This document shows positions 1 to 8,751 of a DNA stretch of 64,000 nt, piece after piece (within the stretch, counting starts at the first letter, position 1; every line of letters begins with the position of its first letter). Both the position numbers and the translations under genes were made by a program. A model generated the notes under the pieces. That model was not told the origin of the DNA and searched no databases. It worked only from the letters and a program-made list of their open reading frames with translations. Location: contig JAZKXZ010000015.1 of NCBI GenBank assembly GCA_045611845.1, positions 1 to 64,000 of the forward strand, written 5' to 3'. This DNA is from Enterocola sp045611845 (GTDB taxonomy: Bacteria; Bacteroidota; Bacteroidia; Bacteroidales; Paludibacteraceae).

Positions 1-30
1 AGGAGTTAGGAGTTAGAAGTTAGGAGTTAA
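1..30 (+). repeat. TTAGGAG heptamer array
   Basis: Degenerate tandem copies of the heptamer TTAGGAG lie directly upstream of the porT-like gene and run into the left edge of the window. The same unit recurs at about ten other intergenic places here. No function is evident from this copy alone. Confidence 0.8.
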
Positions 31-55
31 TCCTTTCCTCTTTATCATTAATTTT

Positions 56-784
56 ATGCGTAAATTTTTATCAATATTAATACTACTTTCTATCGCATTT
101 GCTTCGTTTGCCAATAGCTACGATAGAAATATAATCCAAAATCTGCCTCGAGTAGACAAAAATCGTTGGCATTTTGGTTTTATATTAGGTCTTGGCTTTG
201 GCGATTTTTCTACCACTCCAAACGATAGCTTTATAGATGCTGATGGAAATAAATGGTATGCAACATCGGCTGGTATGTCGCCTGCATTCAATGTAGGTAT
301 GATTGCCGACTTAAGGATTGTAGAATATCTAAACCTAAGATGTACTCCTTCACTTTCTCTTGGTCAAAAGAATTTGAATTACACCACATTTTCGCCTGAT
401 GGCAAAGTAGTAGGTGAGGTGAGTAAGGTTATAACTCAATATACATCAATAGAAATACCATTTTATATAAAATATAGTGCTAAACGCTACGGCAACGTTC
501 GTCCATACATTATTGCAGGTGGTGGGCCTCTTTTCAACTTAAATCTCGATCCTGAACAACCACTACTTCTTAATGCATTCGACGTACAAATAGCATTTGG
601 TATTGGTATTGATATTTACACCGAGTATTTCAAATTCTGTCCTGAGATTAAATTTGGTTTCGGTCTGCTAGACCAACTAAATCAAAACCACCCAGAAATC
701 GAAGGTACAGCCTACGAGCCATATACTCGCGCCGTTGACAAACTTACTTCCCGAGTGTTGACAATAACATTCAACTTCGAATAA
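56..784 (+). CDS. porT: PorT-like outer-membrane beta-barrel protein (type IX secretion)
   Basis: A 242-residue protein with a signal peptide (residues 1-19, hydrophobic core ending in ASFA) followed by the PorT-type opening NLPRVDKNRWHFGF and a C-terminus ending in a beta strand (LTITFNFE). The family is needed for secretion of type IX cargo and sits in the cell envelope; the P. gingivalis protein has nearly the same length. The call fits gldD at 59.7 kb and the type B sorting domain protein at 54.4 kb. The ATG at 56 gives a good signal peptide. It is convergent with cca and shares a hairpin with it. A generic PorT-family barrel not dedicated to secretion remains possible. Confidence 0.72.
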   Translation: MRKFLSILILLSIAFASFANSYDRNIIQNLPRVDKNRWHFGFILGLGFGDFSTTPNDSFIDADGNKWYATSAGMSPAFNVGMIADLRIVEYLNLRCTPSLSLGQKNLNYTTFSPDGKVVGEVSKVITQYTSIEIPFYIKYSAKRYGNVRPYIIAGGGPLFNLNLDPEQPLLLNAFDVQIAFGIGIDIYTEYFKFCPEIKFGFGLLDQLNQNHPEIEGTAYEPYTRAVDKLTSRVLTITFNFE

Positions 785-785
785 T

Positions 786-814
786 AAAAAAGCATCACCA
801 AGTGATGCTTTTTA
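786..814. terminator. Bidirectional terminator between porT-like gene and cca
   Basis: A 12 bp stem (AAAAAGCATCAC pairing with GTGATGCTTTTT) with a 3-base loop and T or A tracts on both sides lies between two convergent genes. Confidence 0.85.
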
Positions 815-820
815 TGATAA

Positions 821-2221
821 TTAAAATAATCCTAACAGTTTCGCTACGCCGAACATATACTCTTTTGCAGCATCGTAGTCGTTTGGAATAATGCCGTCGA
901 GAATTGCGTTCTTAATGGCGTTTTTAATCTCGCCAACTTGTGCGCAGGGCTTTAAATTGAATGTCTGCATTATCTCTTCGCCACTTATAGGAGGTTGAAA
1001 ATTGCGAACGTGGTCTTTTTCTTCAATATCCTTTAGTTTTTGGCGAACTATCATAAGATTTTGAGTATAACGCTTCACTTTCTCTTCGTTTTTAGAGGTA
1101 ATATCTGCCTCACAAAGCGCCATTAAATCATCAATGTCATCACCTGCTTCAAATAGAAGTCTTCTCACTGCAGAGTCTGTAATTTCTTCCTCTACAAGTG
1201 CAATTGGTCGCATATGTAAATTGACCATTTTTTGTACATAACGCAAATCCTCACTTAATGGAAGTTTTAAGCGTTTAAACATTCTGCCAGTGATTTTATC
1301 ACCAATGAAATTATGATTATAGAATGTCCAACCTATCTTTTCATCAAACTTCTTGGTTGCAGGTTTGCCTATATCATGAAGCAAAGCTGCCCAACGTAGC
1401 CACAAATTGTCAGATTTTTGAGCTACAGAGTCTAATACTTGCAGAGTATGATAAAATACATCCTTATGAGCCTTGCCATTGATAGTTTCCACGCCTTTTA
1501 GGGCGGCTACTTCTGACAAAATTATATCCAAAAGACCACATTTGTCTAGAAGCATAAAACCAATAGATGGTTTTTCTGTAAGAAGTATTTTATTTAGTTC
1601 TTCTGTAATTCTCTCTTGAGAAATAATAGAAATACGCTCTTTATTTGTGCCAAGTGCCTCAAAAGTACGTTGCTCTATGCTAAATTTGAATCTTGTAGCA
1701 AATCTTATACAACGAAGCATACGAAGAGGATCGTCGCTAAATGTTATGTCTGGGTCGAGTGGAGTACGAATGATTTTAAGTTCAATATCTTGCACACCAT
1801 TAAATGGGTCTACAAGTTCTCCAAATCTATCCTTGTTAAGACAAATAGCCATAGCATTTATAGTGAAGTCTCTTCTGTTTTGGTCATCTTCAAGTGTGCC
1901 ATTTTCTACAATAGGTTTTCTAGAGTCGCTTCTGTATGATTCTTTTCTAGCTCCAACGAACTCTATTTCTATGTCTTTGTATTTTACTTGTGCAGTGCCA
2001 AAGTTCTTAAATACAGATAGATAAGCACCTTTACCTAAAGTCTTTTTTAACTCGGTAGCCATCTCAATCCCGCTTCCCAATACCACCACATCAATGTCGT
2101 TTGACTCTCTTTTTAGAATCAAATCTCTCACAAATCCGCCGATAACAAAGCATGGCAAATTTAACTTATCTGCACATTCTGATATTTTCTTGAAAATAGG
2201 GTGATTTAAACTATAATTCAT
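821..2221 (-). CDS. cca: CCA-adding tRNA nucleotidyltransferase with HD domain
   Basis: A 466-residue enzyme that builds or repairs the 3' CCA end of tRNAs from CTP and ATP. The N-terminal nucleotidyltransferase core shows GGFVRDLIL near residue 27, the metal-binding DID pair in SNDIDVVVLG near 41, and the RRDFTINAMA motif near 116. A C-terminal HD domain carries HDIGKP near 282 and probably acts as a phosphatase or phosphodiesterase. The enzyme is needed here because the tRNA-Lys gene at 50.5 kb does not encode CCA while tRNA-Asp at 61 kb does. A -7 box at 2251-2258 gives a short leader. It is divergent from the lipoprotein gene at 2309. Confidence 0.93.
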   Translation of the reverse strand: MNYSLNHPIFKKISECADKLNLPCFVIGGFVRDLILKRESNDIDVVVLGSGIEMATELKKTLGKGAYLSVFKNFGTAQVKYKDIEIEFVGARKESYRSDSRKPIVENGTLEDDQNRRDFTINAMAICLNKDRFGELVDPFNGVQDIELKIIRTPLDPDITFSDDPLRMLRCIRFATRFKFSIEQRTFEALGTNKERISIISQERITEELNKILLTEKPSIGFMLLDKCGLLDIILSEVAALKGVETINGKAHKDVFYHTLQVLDSVAQKSDNLWLRWAALLHDIGKPATKKFDEKIGWTFYNHNFIGDKITGRMFKRLKLPLSEDLRYVQKMVNLHMRPIALVEEEITDSAVRRLLFEAGDDIDDLMALCEADITSKNEEKVKRYTQNLMIVRQKLKDIEEKDHVRNFQPPISGEEIMQTFNLKPCAQVGEIKNAIKNAILDGIIPNDYDAAKEYMFGVAKLLGLF

Positions 2222-2250
2222 CTCTTTATTTTTTTATCAACATCAATGAA

Positions 2251-2258
2251 CAAAGGTA
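2251..2258 (-). promoter_or_regulatory. -7 box TACCTTTG for cca
   Basis: Reads TACCTTTG on the reverse strand, matching the Bacteroidota TAnnTTTG box, about 30 bases before the cca start. It lies back to back with the box of the lipoprotein gene. Confidence 0.6.
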
Positions 2259-2291
2259 GTTTTTTTGTATTAAATTCACAAAAAAAATATT

Positions 2292-2299
2292 TATCTTTG
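2292..2299 (+). promoter_or_regulatory. -7 box TATCTTTG fixing the lipoprotein start
   Basis: TATCTTTG ends ten bases before the ATG at 2309. Transcription from it would begin only a few bases before that codon, so the in-frame upstream ATG at 2246 cannot be the start on this transcript. Confidence 0.6.
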
Positions 2300-2308
2300 T
2301 GGGTTGGA

Positions 2309-3121
2309 ATGAAAAAGTTTCTATACATAGCATTAGTGTTAGTAGTATGTCTTTCATCTTGTGCTCCTAGTAACAAAGAACAGGCTGAAAATATGCTCCT
2401 AAGGGCTTCTTCTCTCTATACTTCAGACAGTTTAAATTCAGCTAAAATACTTCTAGATTCTATTCATTCTGTATTTCCAAACGAAGTAGAAGTGCGTAAA
2501 AACGCTTCAAGCCTAATGAATAAGATAGAATACAAGGAAAATACTAGAAATTTAGTGTATTTCGACAGTCTTTTCATCGTAGTTAAAGAGAAATATGACT
2601 CTGCTGCTGCAAACTACACCATTGGAGATACTCTTTATTCATCGAAAAAGGTTTACACTCATAAAAAACGTAGTAAAAATTACTATCCAAGAACAAATCT
2701 AATTGCAGAAGTACAAGAAAATGGCGATATAAACCTTATAAGCGTATATTCTGGCAAAAAATTGGAGCATGATTCTGTAAAAGTGAGTTTTTCAGACCTA
2801 TATGCAAATACTCTTACAGTGCCAACTTCTAGCTCATACAACTATAGTTTTACAGATTTAGGTGTGAATTGGGAGTATGTTACATTTACCCCAAAACATC
2901 AAAATAATATATTAGGTTTCATTGCGTTATACAGTGATAAATTATTGACTGTTAGCCTTTATGGAAACAAAACCTATAATTATTTTTTAGAAAAAGAAGA
3001 TAAAAAAATATTGACCGAAACAGTACAATTCTCTAATCTTAAAAAGGAGTTGTACACACTTGAAAAGACAATTAAAACCACAAAAAATAAGATACAATGG
3101 TTGGGAGAAAAATTAAATTAA
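2309..3121 (+). CDS. Lipoprotein of unknown function
   Basis: A 270-residue protein from the preferred start at 2309. It opens with a lipoprotein signal (MKKFLYIALVLVVCLSSC) with lipobox LSSC. Residues 30-75 look helical and TPR-like (ENMLLRASSLY), and the last 40 residues are a charged coiled coil rich in Lys. I do not recognise the middle. An in-frame ATG at 2246 would add 21 residues, but that lies upstream of the promoter box. Its 3' end overlaps the start of the secreted thioredoxin gene, so the two are probably translated together. Confidence 0.7.
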   Translation: MKKFLYIALVLVVCLSSCAPSNKEQAENMLLRASSLYTSDSLNSAKILLDSIHSVFPNEVEVRKNASSLMNKIEYKENTRNLVYFDSLFIVVKEKYDSAAANYTIGDTLYSSKKVYTHKKRSKNYYPRTNLIAEVQENGDINLISVYSGKKLEHDSVKVSFSDLYANTLTVPTSSSYNYSFTDLGVNWEYVTFTPKHQNNILGFIALYSDKLLTVSLYGNKTYNYFLEKEDKKILTETVQFSNLKKELYTLEKTIKTTKNKIQWLGEKLN

Positions 3122-3525
3122 TGCTGGCATTGATATTTGTTTCGTTAGGTGCTTTCGCACAAACAGATATTACTACAGAAGACTTTAAAAAATATGTTTG
3201 GGACTATGAAACCGACACTCAAAACATTGTTTTAAAGACAAATGTGCCAGTTATTTTAGATTTTTATGCCACATGGTGCCGCCCATGCAAGATGCTTGCT
3301 CCTGAGCTGAAAGCACTTCAAAAAGAGTACCAAGGCAAACTTGTGATATATAAAATAGATGTGGATAGAGAGCGTGAACTTGCTCGCTTTTTTGGCATAA
3401 AAGCAATGCCAACAGTTTATTTTTTACCAACAAAAGGCAAAGCAACATACGCACAAGGGTATATGACTCAAGACCAACTAAAAACAATTGTAGATCAATA
3501 TTTTTTCAACAATAATAAAAAATAA
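3097..3525 (+). CDS. Secreted thioredoxin-like protein
   Basis: A 142-residue thioredoxin-fold protein with an N-terminal signal peptide (MVGRKIKLMLALIFVSLGAFAQ minus its last residues), the redox motif WCRPC near residue 61 and the cis-proline loop AMPTVYF near 105. It probably reduces or shuffles disulfides in the periplasm. The ATG at 3097 overlaps the upstream lipoprotein gene by 25 bases; a second in-frame ATG at 3121 overlaps its stop as TAATG but would remove the basic n-region, so 3097 is preferred. WCRPC is closer to cytoplasmic thioredoxin (CGPC) than to DsbA (CPHC). Confidence 0.85.
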   Translation: MVGRKIKLMLALIFVSLGAFAQTDITTEDFKKYVWDYETDTQNIVLKTNVPVILDFYATWCRPCKMLAPELKALQKEYQGKLVIYKIDVDRERELARFFGIKAMPTVYFLPTKGKATYAQGYMTQDQLKTIVDQYFFNNNKK

Positions 3526-3544
3526 CATATAAAAATTTATAACG

Positions 3545-5149
3545 ATGGGACGTACTAAGTACATTTTCGTAACAGGTGGTGTAACATCATCTTTAGGTAA
3601 AGGAATTATTTCTGCTTCTATTGGTAAACTACTTCAATCTAGAGGCTACAGTGTGACAAATCAAAAGTTTGACCCATATTTAAATGTGGATCCAGGTACA
3701 TTAAATCCATACGAACATGGTGAATGTTATGTAACTGCAGACGGTCACCAAACTGACTTAGACCTTGGTCACTACGAACGTTTCACAAGCGTGGAAACAT
3801 GTAGAAACAATAGTTTTACCACTGGTAGAATCTATCAAAACGTAATCAATAAAGAACGTAAAGGTGAATATGAAGGACGTACAGTTCAAATTATCCCTCA
3901 TATCACAGACGAAATTAAGAAAAACGTGCTTTATTTCGGTAAAAAGAACAAATTTGACTTTGTTATCACAGAAATTGGTGGGGTAGCAGGCGATATCGAA
4001 TCACTTCCATTCCTAGAAAGTGTTCGTCAGCTTAAATGGGAACTAGGTCAAGATTGTTTAATTGTTCACTTAACATACGTTCCATACCTAGCAGCTGCTA
4101 AAGAATTAAAAACAAAACCAACTCAACACTCAGTTAAAAAACTACAAGAACTTGGTATTCAACCAGATGTGTTGGTTTTAAGAACAGAACACGACATCAA
4201 CCAAGAAATGCGCGATAAAGTATCTTTATTCTGTAATGTAAGTAAAGATGCTGTTATTCAAAGTAAAGACGTTCCTTCTATTTACGAAGTACCACTTAGA
4301 ATGCAACGTCAAAACTTAGACTCTATTATTCTTAAAAAAGTAGGTCTAAACCCTGAAGATACCACTTCAGACTTAAGCAAATGGACTTCATTCTTAGATA
4401 GAATGTATTCTGCTACAGAAAAAGTAAATATTGCTTTAGTAGGTAAATATGTGGAACTTCAAGACGCATACAAATCTATTCACGAAGCACTTCTACAAGC
4501 TTGTGTTTACAATGATAGAAAACTTAACCTTATCTCTATTCAATCTGCACACCTAACAGAAGAAAATATCGCTGAAAAACTTTCTGGCGTAGATGGTATT
4601 CTTATTGCTCCAGGTTTCGGACGTAGAGGCGTTGAAGGTAAAGTACTTGCTGCTAAATATGCTCGTGAAAACAATATTCCTACACTAGGTATTTCTCTAG
4701 GTATGCAATGTATGGTAGTTGACTTTGCACGCAATGTACTTGGTATTAAAGACGCAAACTCTACAGAAGTTAACCCTCAAACAGAAAATAAGGTGATTGA
4801 CCCAATGACTAGCCTAAAAGACATTAACGATGTAGATGGAGCTATGCGTTTAGGTGCATATGAATGTGAAATTGCTGAAGGAACTAAATCTGCTGAAGCA
4901 TATGGAAGCACATTCATTGCAGAACGTCACAACCACAGAAATGAGTTCAATAATGCATATAAAGAACAATTCGAAAAAGCTGGTATGAAATTTGCAGGTA
5001 TAAATCCAGACATGGGTCTTGTAGAAATCATAGAGCTTCCAGAACACAAATGGTATGTAGGTACACAATTCTTACCAGAATACAGAAGTTCTGTAGAAAA
5101 ACCACACCCATTATTTGTAAACTTTATTAAAGCATCAATTCAGAAATAA
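3545..5149 (+). CDS. pyrG: CTP synthase with a catalytically dead glutaminase domain
   Basis: A 534-residue CTP synthase (UTP to CTP). The N-terminal amidoligase domain is intact: P-loop GGVTSSLGKG at residue 11 and the metal-binding region ITEIGGVAGDIES near 140. The C-terminal class I glutaminase domain has lost two of its three catalytic residues. The nucleophile motif GICLGMQ reads GISLGMQ (Ser384, codon TCT at 4694) and the FHPE motif reads FLPE (Leu510, codon TTA at 5072); Glu512 remains. The family normally hydrolyses glutamine there and channels ammonia to the synthase site, so this copy should depend on free ammonia. It is followed 16 bases later by yidC. Confidence 0.95.
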   Translation: MGRTKYIFVTGGVTSSLGKGIISASIGKLLQSRGYSVTNQKFDPYLNVDPGTLNPYEHGECYVTADGHQTDLDLGHYERFTSVETCRNNSFTTGRIYQNVINKERKGEYEGRTVQIIPHITDEIKKNVLYFGKKNKFDFVITEIGGVAGDIESLPFLESVRQLKWELGQDCLIVHLTYVPYLAAAKELKTKPTQHSVKKLQELGIQPDVLVLRTEHDINQEMRDKVSLFCNVSKDAVIQSKDVPSIYEVPLRMQRQNLDSIILKKVGLNPEDTTSDLSKWTSFLDRMYSATEKVNIALVGKYVELQDAYKSIHEALLQACVYNDRKLNLISIQSAHLTEENIAEKLSGVDGILIAPGFGRRGVEGKVLAAKYARENNIPTLGISLGMQCMVVDFARNVLGIKDANSTEVNPQTENKVIDPMTSLKDINDVDGAMRLGAYECEIAEGTKSAEAYGSTFIAERHNHRNEFNNAYKEQFEKAGMKFAGINPDMGLVEIIELPEHKWYVGTQFLPEYRSSVEKPHPLFVNFIKASIQK

Positions 5150-5165
5150 ACACTAAAAAATTAAC

Positions 5166-7037
5166 ATGGACAAAAACACGATTATAGGATTTGCCCTTAT
5201 TTTAGCCATACTAGTAGGTTTTTCATGGCTATCAAGACCTTCGGAAGAGGAGTTAGCTAAACAACAAGCGTACAACGATTCTATCGCTGCTGTTCAAGCA
5301 CAAAAAGCAATGGAACAAGAAATTTTGTTCCAACAAACCATAATTGAGCAAGATTCTGCTTTAAGCAATCAAGCATTTGATTATGGTGTATTTACTCCAT
5401 TTTCACAAGGTGAAAACAAAAAAGTAGTGATAGAAAATGAAGAACTAAAACTTACTTTAAATACTAAAGGTGGTAATATTACAGAAGTAGAACTTAAAAA
5501 CTATAAGAACTACGACAAAAATCCATTGATTTTATTTGAAGAACAAGATGTAAATCAATATTTCACCTTAGTTACTGCAAACAACCGTGTTGTAGAATCT
5601 TCAAACCTATATTTTACCCCTACAATGCTTAATGATAGCACACTTGCTATGAGCATTACACTAGAATCTGGTGAAACTCTAAGCCAAGTTTATAGCTTAG
5701 ATGGTTTTATGGTAAACTACAGCATTCAATCAAAAGGTATGAACAACGTGTTATCTCCACGTATGAACACTGTGGATATGACATGGAACTTAAATATGCG
5801 TCAACAAGAACGTAGCAAAAAGTTCGAAGGACGTTATTCTGCACTTTATTATAAATATTATGATGATGAAGTAGAATGTTTGAGTGAAACAGGTGCTGAT
5901 GCAGAAAAACTTATTGGTAAAGTTAAATGGGTGGCTTGTAAAGACCAATTCTTTTCAAGTGTTTTAATTGCAGAAGATTACTTCACAAATGTAGAAGTAG
6001 AATCTAATATTAGTGAGCCTGTTAATTACCTAAAAGATTGTAAATCACAACTATCATTCAACTATGATGCTAGTGGTGCGGTGCCTACAAACCTAAAATT
6101 CTATTTTGGACCAAACTCATATCAAGATCTTAAAGATTATGATGATAATGCACAAACATCTGCAGATAAACTAAATCTTGAAGAACTTGTACCACTAGGT
6201 TGGGGTATTTTTGGTTGGGTTAACAAATATCTTGTAATTCCAATCTTCAATCTATTAGGTTCATTTATAACAAATTATGGTTTAGTTATTTTCTTGCTTA
6301 CTCTTATTATTAAACTGCTTATTTTACCTTTGACATACAAATCTTATATGTCAACTGCTAAAATGCGTGTTCTTCGCCCACAAATTGAAGAAATAAACAA
6401 GAGAATACCAGAAGACAAACCAATGGAACGCCAACAAGCTACTATGGCACTTTATAGAAAAGTGGGAGTGAGCCCAATGGGTGGATGTCTGCCAATGCTT
6501 CTTCAAATGCCAGTGTTATTTGCTCTGTTTGTGTTCTTCCCTGTGGCTATAGAACTAAGACAACAAGGATTCTTATGGGCTGATGACCTTTCATCATACG
6601 ATTCTATATTTAGCTGGGATGTATATATTCCATTTATCTCTAGTTATTATGGCAATCACATAAGTTTATTCTGTTTACTTATGGCTATTGCCAATATTAT
6701 TTCAACTAAGATTTCTACAGACGCACAAGGTGCTAGCAGCGCTCAAATGCCTGCAATGAAGTGGATGATGTACTTAATGCCAATTATGTTCCTATTCTTC
6801 TTCAACGACTATGCATCTGGTCTTACATATTATTATTTAGTATCAACATTATTGACACTACTTCAAACATTTATTTTCCGTTTTGCTATCAATGATGAAA
6901 AGATACTTCATAAATTAAATACTTATAAGCCAAAAGAAAAAAAGAAATCTGGCTTTATGGAGCGCTTAGAACAAATGCAAAAAGAGCAATTGGCTAAACA
7001 ACGTGAACAAATAAAGAAACAACAAAGACGTAGATAA
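5166..7037 (+). CDS. yidC: Membrane protein insertase YidC
   Basis: A 623-residue YidC/Oxa1 insertase of the inner membrane that helps fold membrane proteins with or without SecYEG. It has an N-terminal transmembrane segment (residues 5-22), a large periplasmic domain (about 30-350), and the conserved membrane core from WGIFGWVNKYLVIPIF (about 345) through the hydrophilic-groove region MGGCLPMLLQMPVLFALF (about 437) to the last helices near 575. The basic C-terminal tail ends KKQQRRR, which in this family contacts ribosomes. The length suits Bacteroidota. It sits between pyrG and grpE on one strand. Confidence 0.96.
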   Translation: MDKNTIIGFALILAILVGFSWLSRPSEEELAKQQAYNDSIAAVQAQKAMEQEILFQQTIIEQDSALSNQAFDYGVFTPFSQGENKKVVIENEELKLTLNTKGGNITEVELKNYKNYDKNPLILFEEQDVNQYFTLVTANNRVVESSNLYFTPTMLNDSTLAMSITLESGETLSQVYSLDGFMVNYSIQSKGMNNVLSPRMNTVDMTWNLNMRQQERSKKFEGRYSALYYKYYDDEVECLSETGADAEKLIGKVKWVACKDQFFSSVLIAEDYFTNVEVESNISEPVNYLKDCKSQLSFNYDASGAVPTNLKFYFGPNSYQDLKDYDDNAQTSADKLNLEELVPLGWGIFGWVNKYLVIPIFNLLGSFITNYGLVIFLLTLIIKLLILPLTYKSYMSTAKMRVLRPQIEEINKRIPEDKPMERQQATMALYRKVGVSPMGGCLPMLLQMPVLFALFVFFPVAIELRQQGFLWADDLSSYDSIFSWDVYIPFISSYYGNHISLFCLLMAIANIISTKISTDAQGASSAQMPAMKWMMYLMPIMFLFFFNDYASGLTYYYLVSTLLTLLQTFIFRFAINDEKILHKLNTYKPKEKKKSGFMERLEQMQKEQLAKQREQIKKQQRRR

Positions 7038-7038
7038 G

Positions 7039-7599
7039 ATGAAAAAAGAAAACGAGGAAAAAGACGGAATTTTAAACGAAGAGAATGTAGAAAATACTGC
7101 AGCAGAAACTACAACTGAGGCTGCTCCTGAAGCAGAAGACTCAGCAGAAGAAGCTACTGTGGAAAGTTCATTGGCAGATAAAATTCTAGAAATGAACGAC
7201 AAACATCTTCGTTTGATGGCAGACTTTGAAAATTATAAAAGAAAAACTATAAAAGAACGTGCCGACTTAATTAAATATGGTGGCGAACAAGTGTTCATCA
7301 ACTTGCTACCTATTATTGATGATTTTGAACGTGCTATTCAACACCTTCCAGAAGAAGATTCACCTATCAAAGAAGGTATAGTTTTAATTCACAATAAGTT
7401 TACAAGTTTCTTAAATAGTAATGGTGTAAAAGAAATAGAAACAAAAGATGCTGATTTTAATACAGATTTTCACGAAGCTATTTCTCTATTCCCAGCACCA
7501 TCACCAGAACTTAAAGGTAAAATTATAGACTGTACCCAAAAGGGATATATGTTCCACGACAAGGTGATTAGATTCTCTAAGGTAGTAGTGGCAGAATAA
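7039..7599 (+). CDS. grpE: GrpE, nucleotide exchange factor of DnaK
   Basis: A 186-residue GrpE. An acidic, Ala/Glu-rich N-terminal tail (residues 1-45) leads into the long coiled coil (LADKILEMNDKHLRLMADFENYKRK) and the C-terminal beta domain with the conserved stretch YMFHDKVIRFSKVVV. It releases ADP from DnaK. It starts one base after the yidC stop and is followed 8 bases later by dnaJ, giving a chaperone pair; dnaK itself is not in the window. Confidence 0.93.
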   Translation: MKKENEEKDGILNEENVENTAAETTTEAAPEAEDSAEEATVESSLADKILEMNDKHLRLMADFENYKRKTIKERADLIKYGGEQVFINLLPIIDDFERAIQHLPEEDSPIKEGIVLIHNKFTSFLNSNGVKEIETKDADFNTDFHEAISLFPAPSPELKGKIIDCTQKGYMFHDKVIRFSKVVVAE

Positions 7600-7607
7600 T
7601 ATATATC

Positions 7608-8738
7608 ATGGAAAAGAGAGATTATTACGAAGTGCTTGGTGTGAGTAAATCTGCCACAGCCGACGAAATAAAAAAAGCATATAGAAAAAAAGCAATCCAA
7701 TATCACCCAGATAAAAATCCGGGCGATAAAGAAGCTGAAGAAAAATTCAAAGAAGCAGCCGAAGCGTATGATGTACTAAGCGATGAGCAAAAACGTCAAC
7801 GCTACGACCAATTTGGCCATGCAGCATTCTCTGGCGCCGGTGGTGGCGGAGGCTATGGCGGCTTTGGAGGCTTCGGTGGAGGTGGCTTCTCTATGAATAT
7901 GGACGACATCTTCGAACACTTCGGAGATATATTTGGAGGCCATTTTGGTAGTCGTTCTTCTAGAGGTCAAGCTGCTCGTGGCACAAACCTAAGAGTGAGA
8001 GTAAAAATCACTCTTGAAGAAGCAGCCACAGGTGTAGAAAAGAAAATTAAACTAAATAAGAAGGTTACTTGTAGCCATTGTAATGGTACAGGTGCAGAAA
8101 ATCCTTCAGATTTAGAGACATGTAGCGTTTGTGGAGGTACTGGTCGTGTAGTGAGAACTACTCAGTCTTTCTTTGGACCAATGCAAACTCAAACCACCTG
8201 TAGTGCATGTCACGGTACTGGTAAAGTAATCAAGAAAAAATGCCACAAATGTGGTGGCGAAGGTCTTGAAACTTCATCAGAAGTGGTTTCTATCAACATA
8301 CCTGCTGGTATCTACGATGGTGCTCAACTTGCAATGAAAGGTTACGGCAACGCTGCTCCACAAGGCGGTGTAAGTGGCGACCTTTACATTATAGTAGAAG
8401 TTGAAGAACACAAAGACCTTATAAGAAACAATGATGACCTTATCTACAATCTAATGCTTCCACTTACTGTGGCAGTTTTGGGCGACGAAGTGGTTATTCC
8501 TACACTTGAAGGCAAAGTGAAGATTAAGATTAAACCTGGTACACAACCTGGTGAAGTTCTTCGCTTAAGAAATAAAGGTGTACCAAGCCTAAATGGATAT
8601 GGACGCGGCGATTTACTTGTAAATATCGGAGTATATATTCCTGAAAGATTAAGTTCAGAAGAAAAAGAAATGTTCTCAAAAATGTCTGGTTCTAAATCAA
8701 TGGAACCAACAGAAGAGTCTAAAAGAAAATTTTTCTAA
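7608..8738 (+). CDS. dnaJ: Chaperone DnaJ
   Basis: A 376-residue type I Hsp40. The J domain (residues 1-70) carries the HPD tripeptide at YHPDKNPG, which stimulates DnaK ATPase. A Gly/Phe-rich linker follows (about 75-110), then four CxxCxGxG zinc motifs (CSHCNGTG, CSVCGGTG, CSACHGTG, CHKCGGEG between 148 and 215) and the C-terminal substrate domains. All motifs are intact. It works with GrpE encoded just upstream. Confidence 0.97.
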   Translation: MEKRDYYEVLGVSKSATADEIKKAYRKKAIQYHPDKNPGDKEAEEKFKEAAEAYDVLSDEQKRQRYDQFGHAAFSGAGGGGGYGGFGGFGGGGFSMNMDDIFEHFGDIFGGHFGSRSSRGQAARGTNLRVRVKITLEEAATGVEKKIKLNKKVTCSHCNGTGAENPSDLETCSVCGGTGRVVRTTQSFFGPMQTQTTCSACHGTGKVIKKKCHKCGGEGLETSSEVVSINIPAGIYDGAQLAMKGYGNAAPQGGVSGDLYIIVEVEEHKDLIRNNDDLIYNLMLPLTVAVLGDEVVIPTLEGKVKIKIKPGTQPGEVLRLRNKGVPSLNGYGRGDLLVNIGVYIPERLSSEEKEMFSKMSGSKSMEPTEESKRKFF

Positions 8739-8751
8739 AAATAATTCGTAA

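Noticed and set aside
1616..2024. Forward-strand frames inside cca
   Set aside because: Overlap conserved catalytic regions of cca on the opposite strand and lack promoters.
7776..7970. Protein gene antisense to dnaJ
   Set aside because: An open frame created by the Gly-rich linker codons of dnaJ; no promoter or homology-like pattern.
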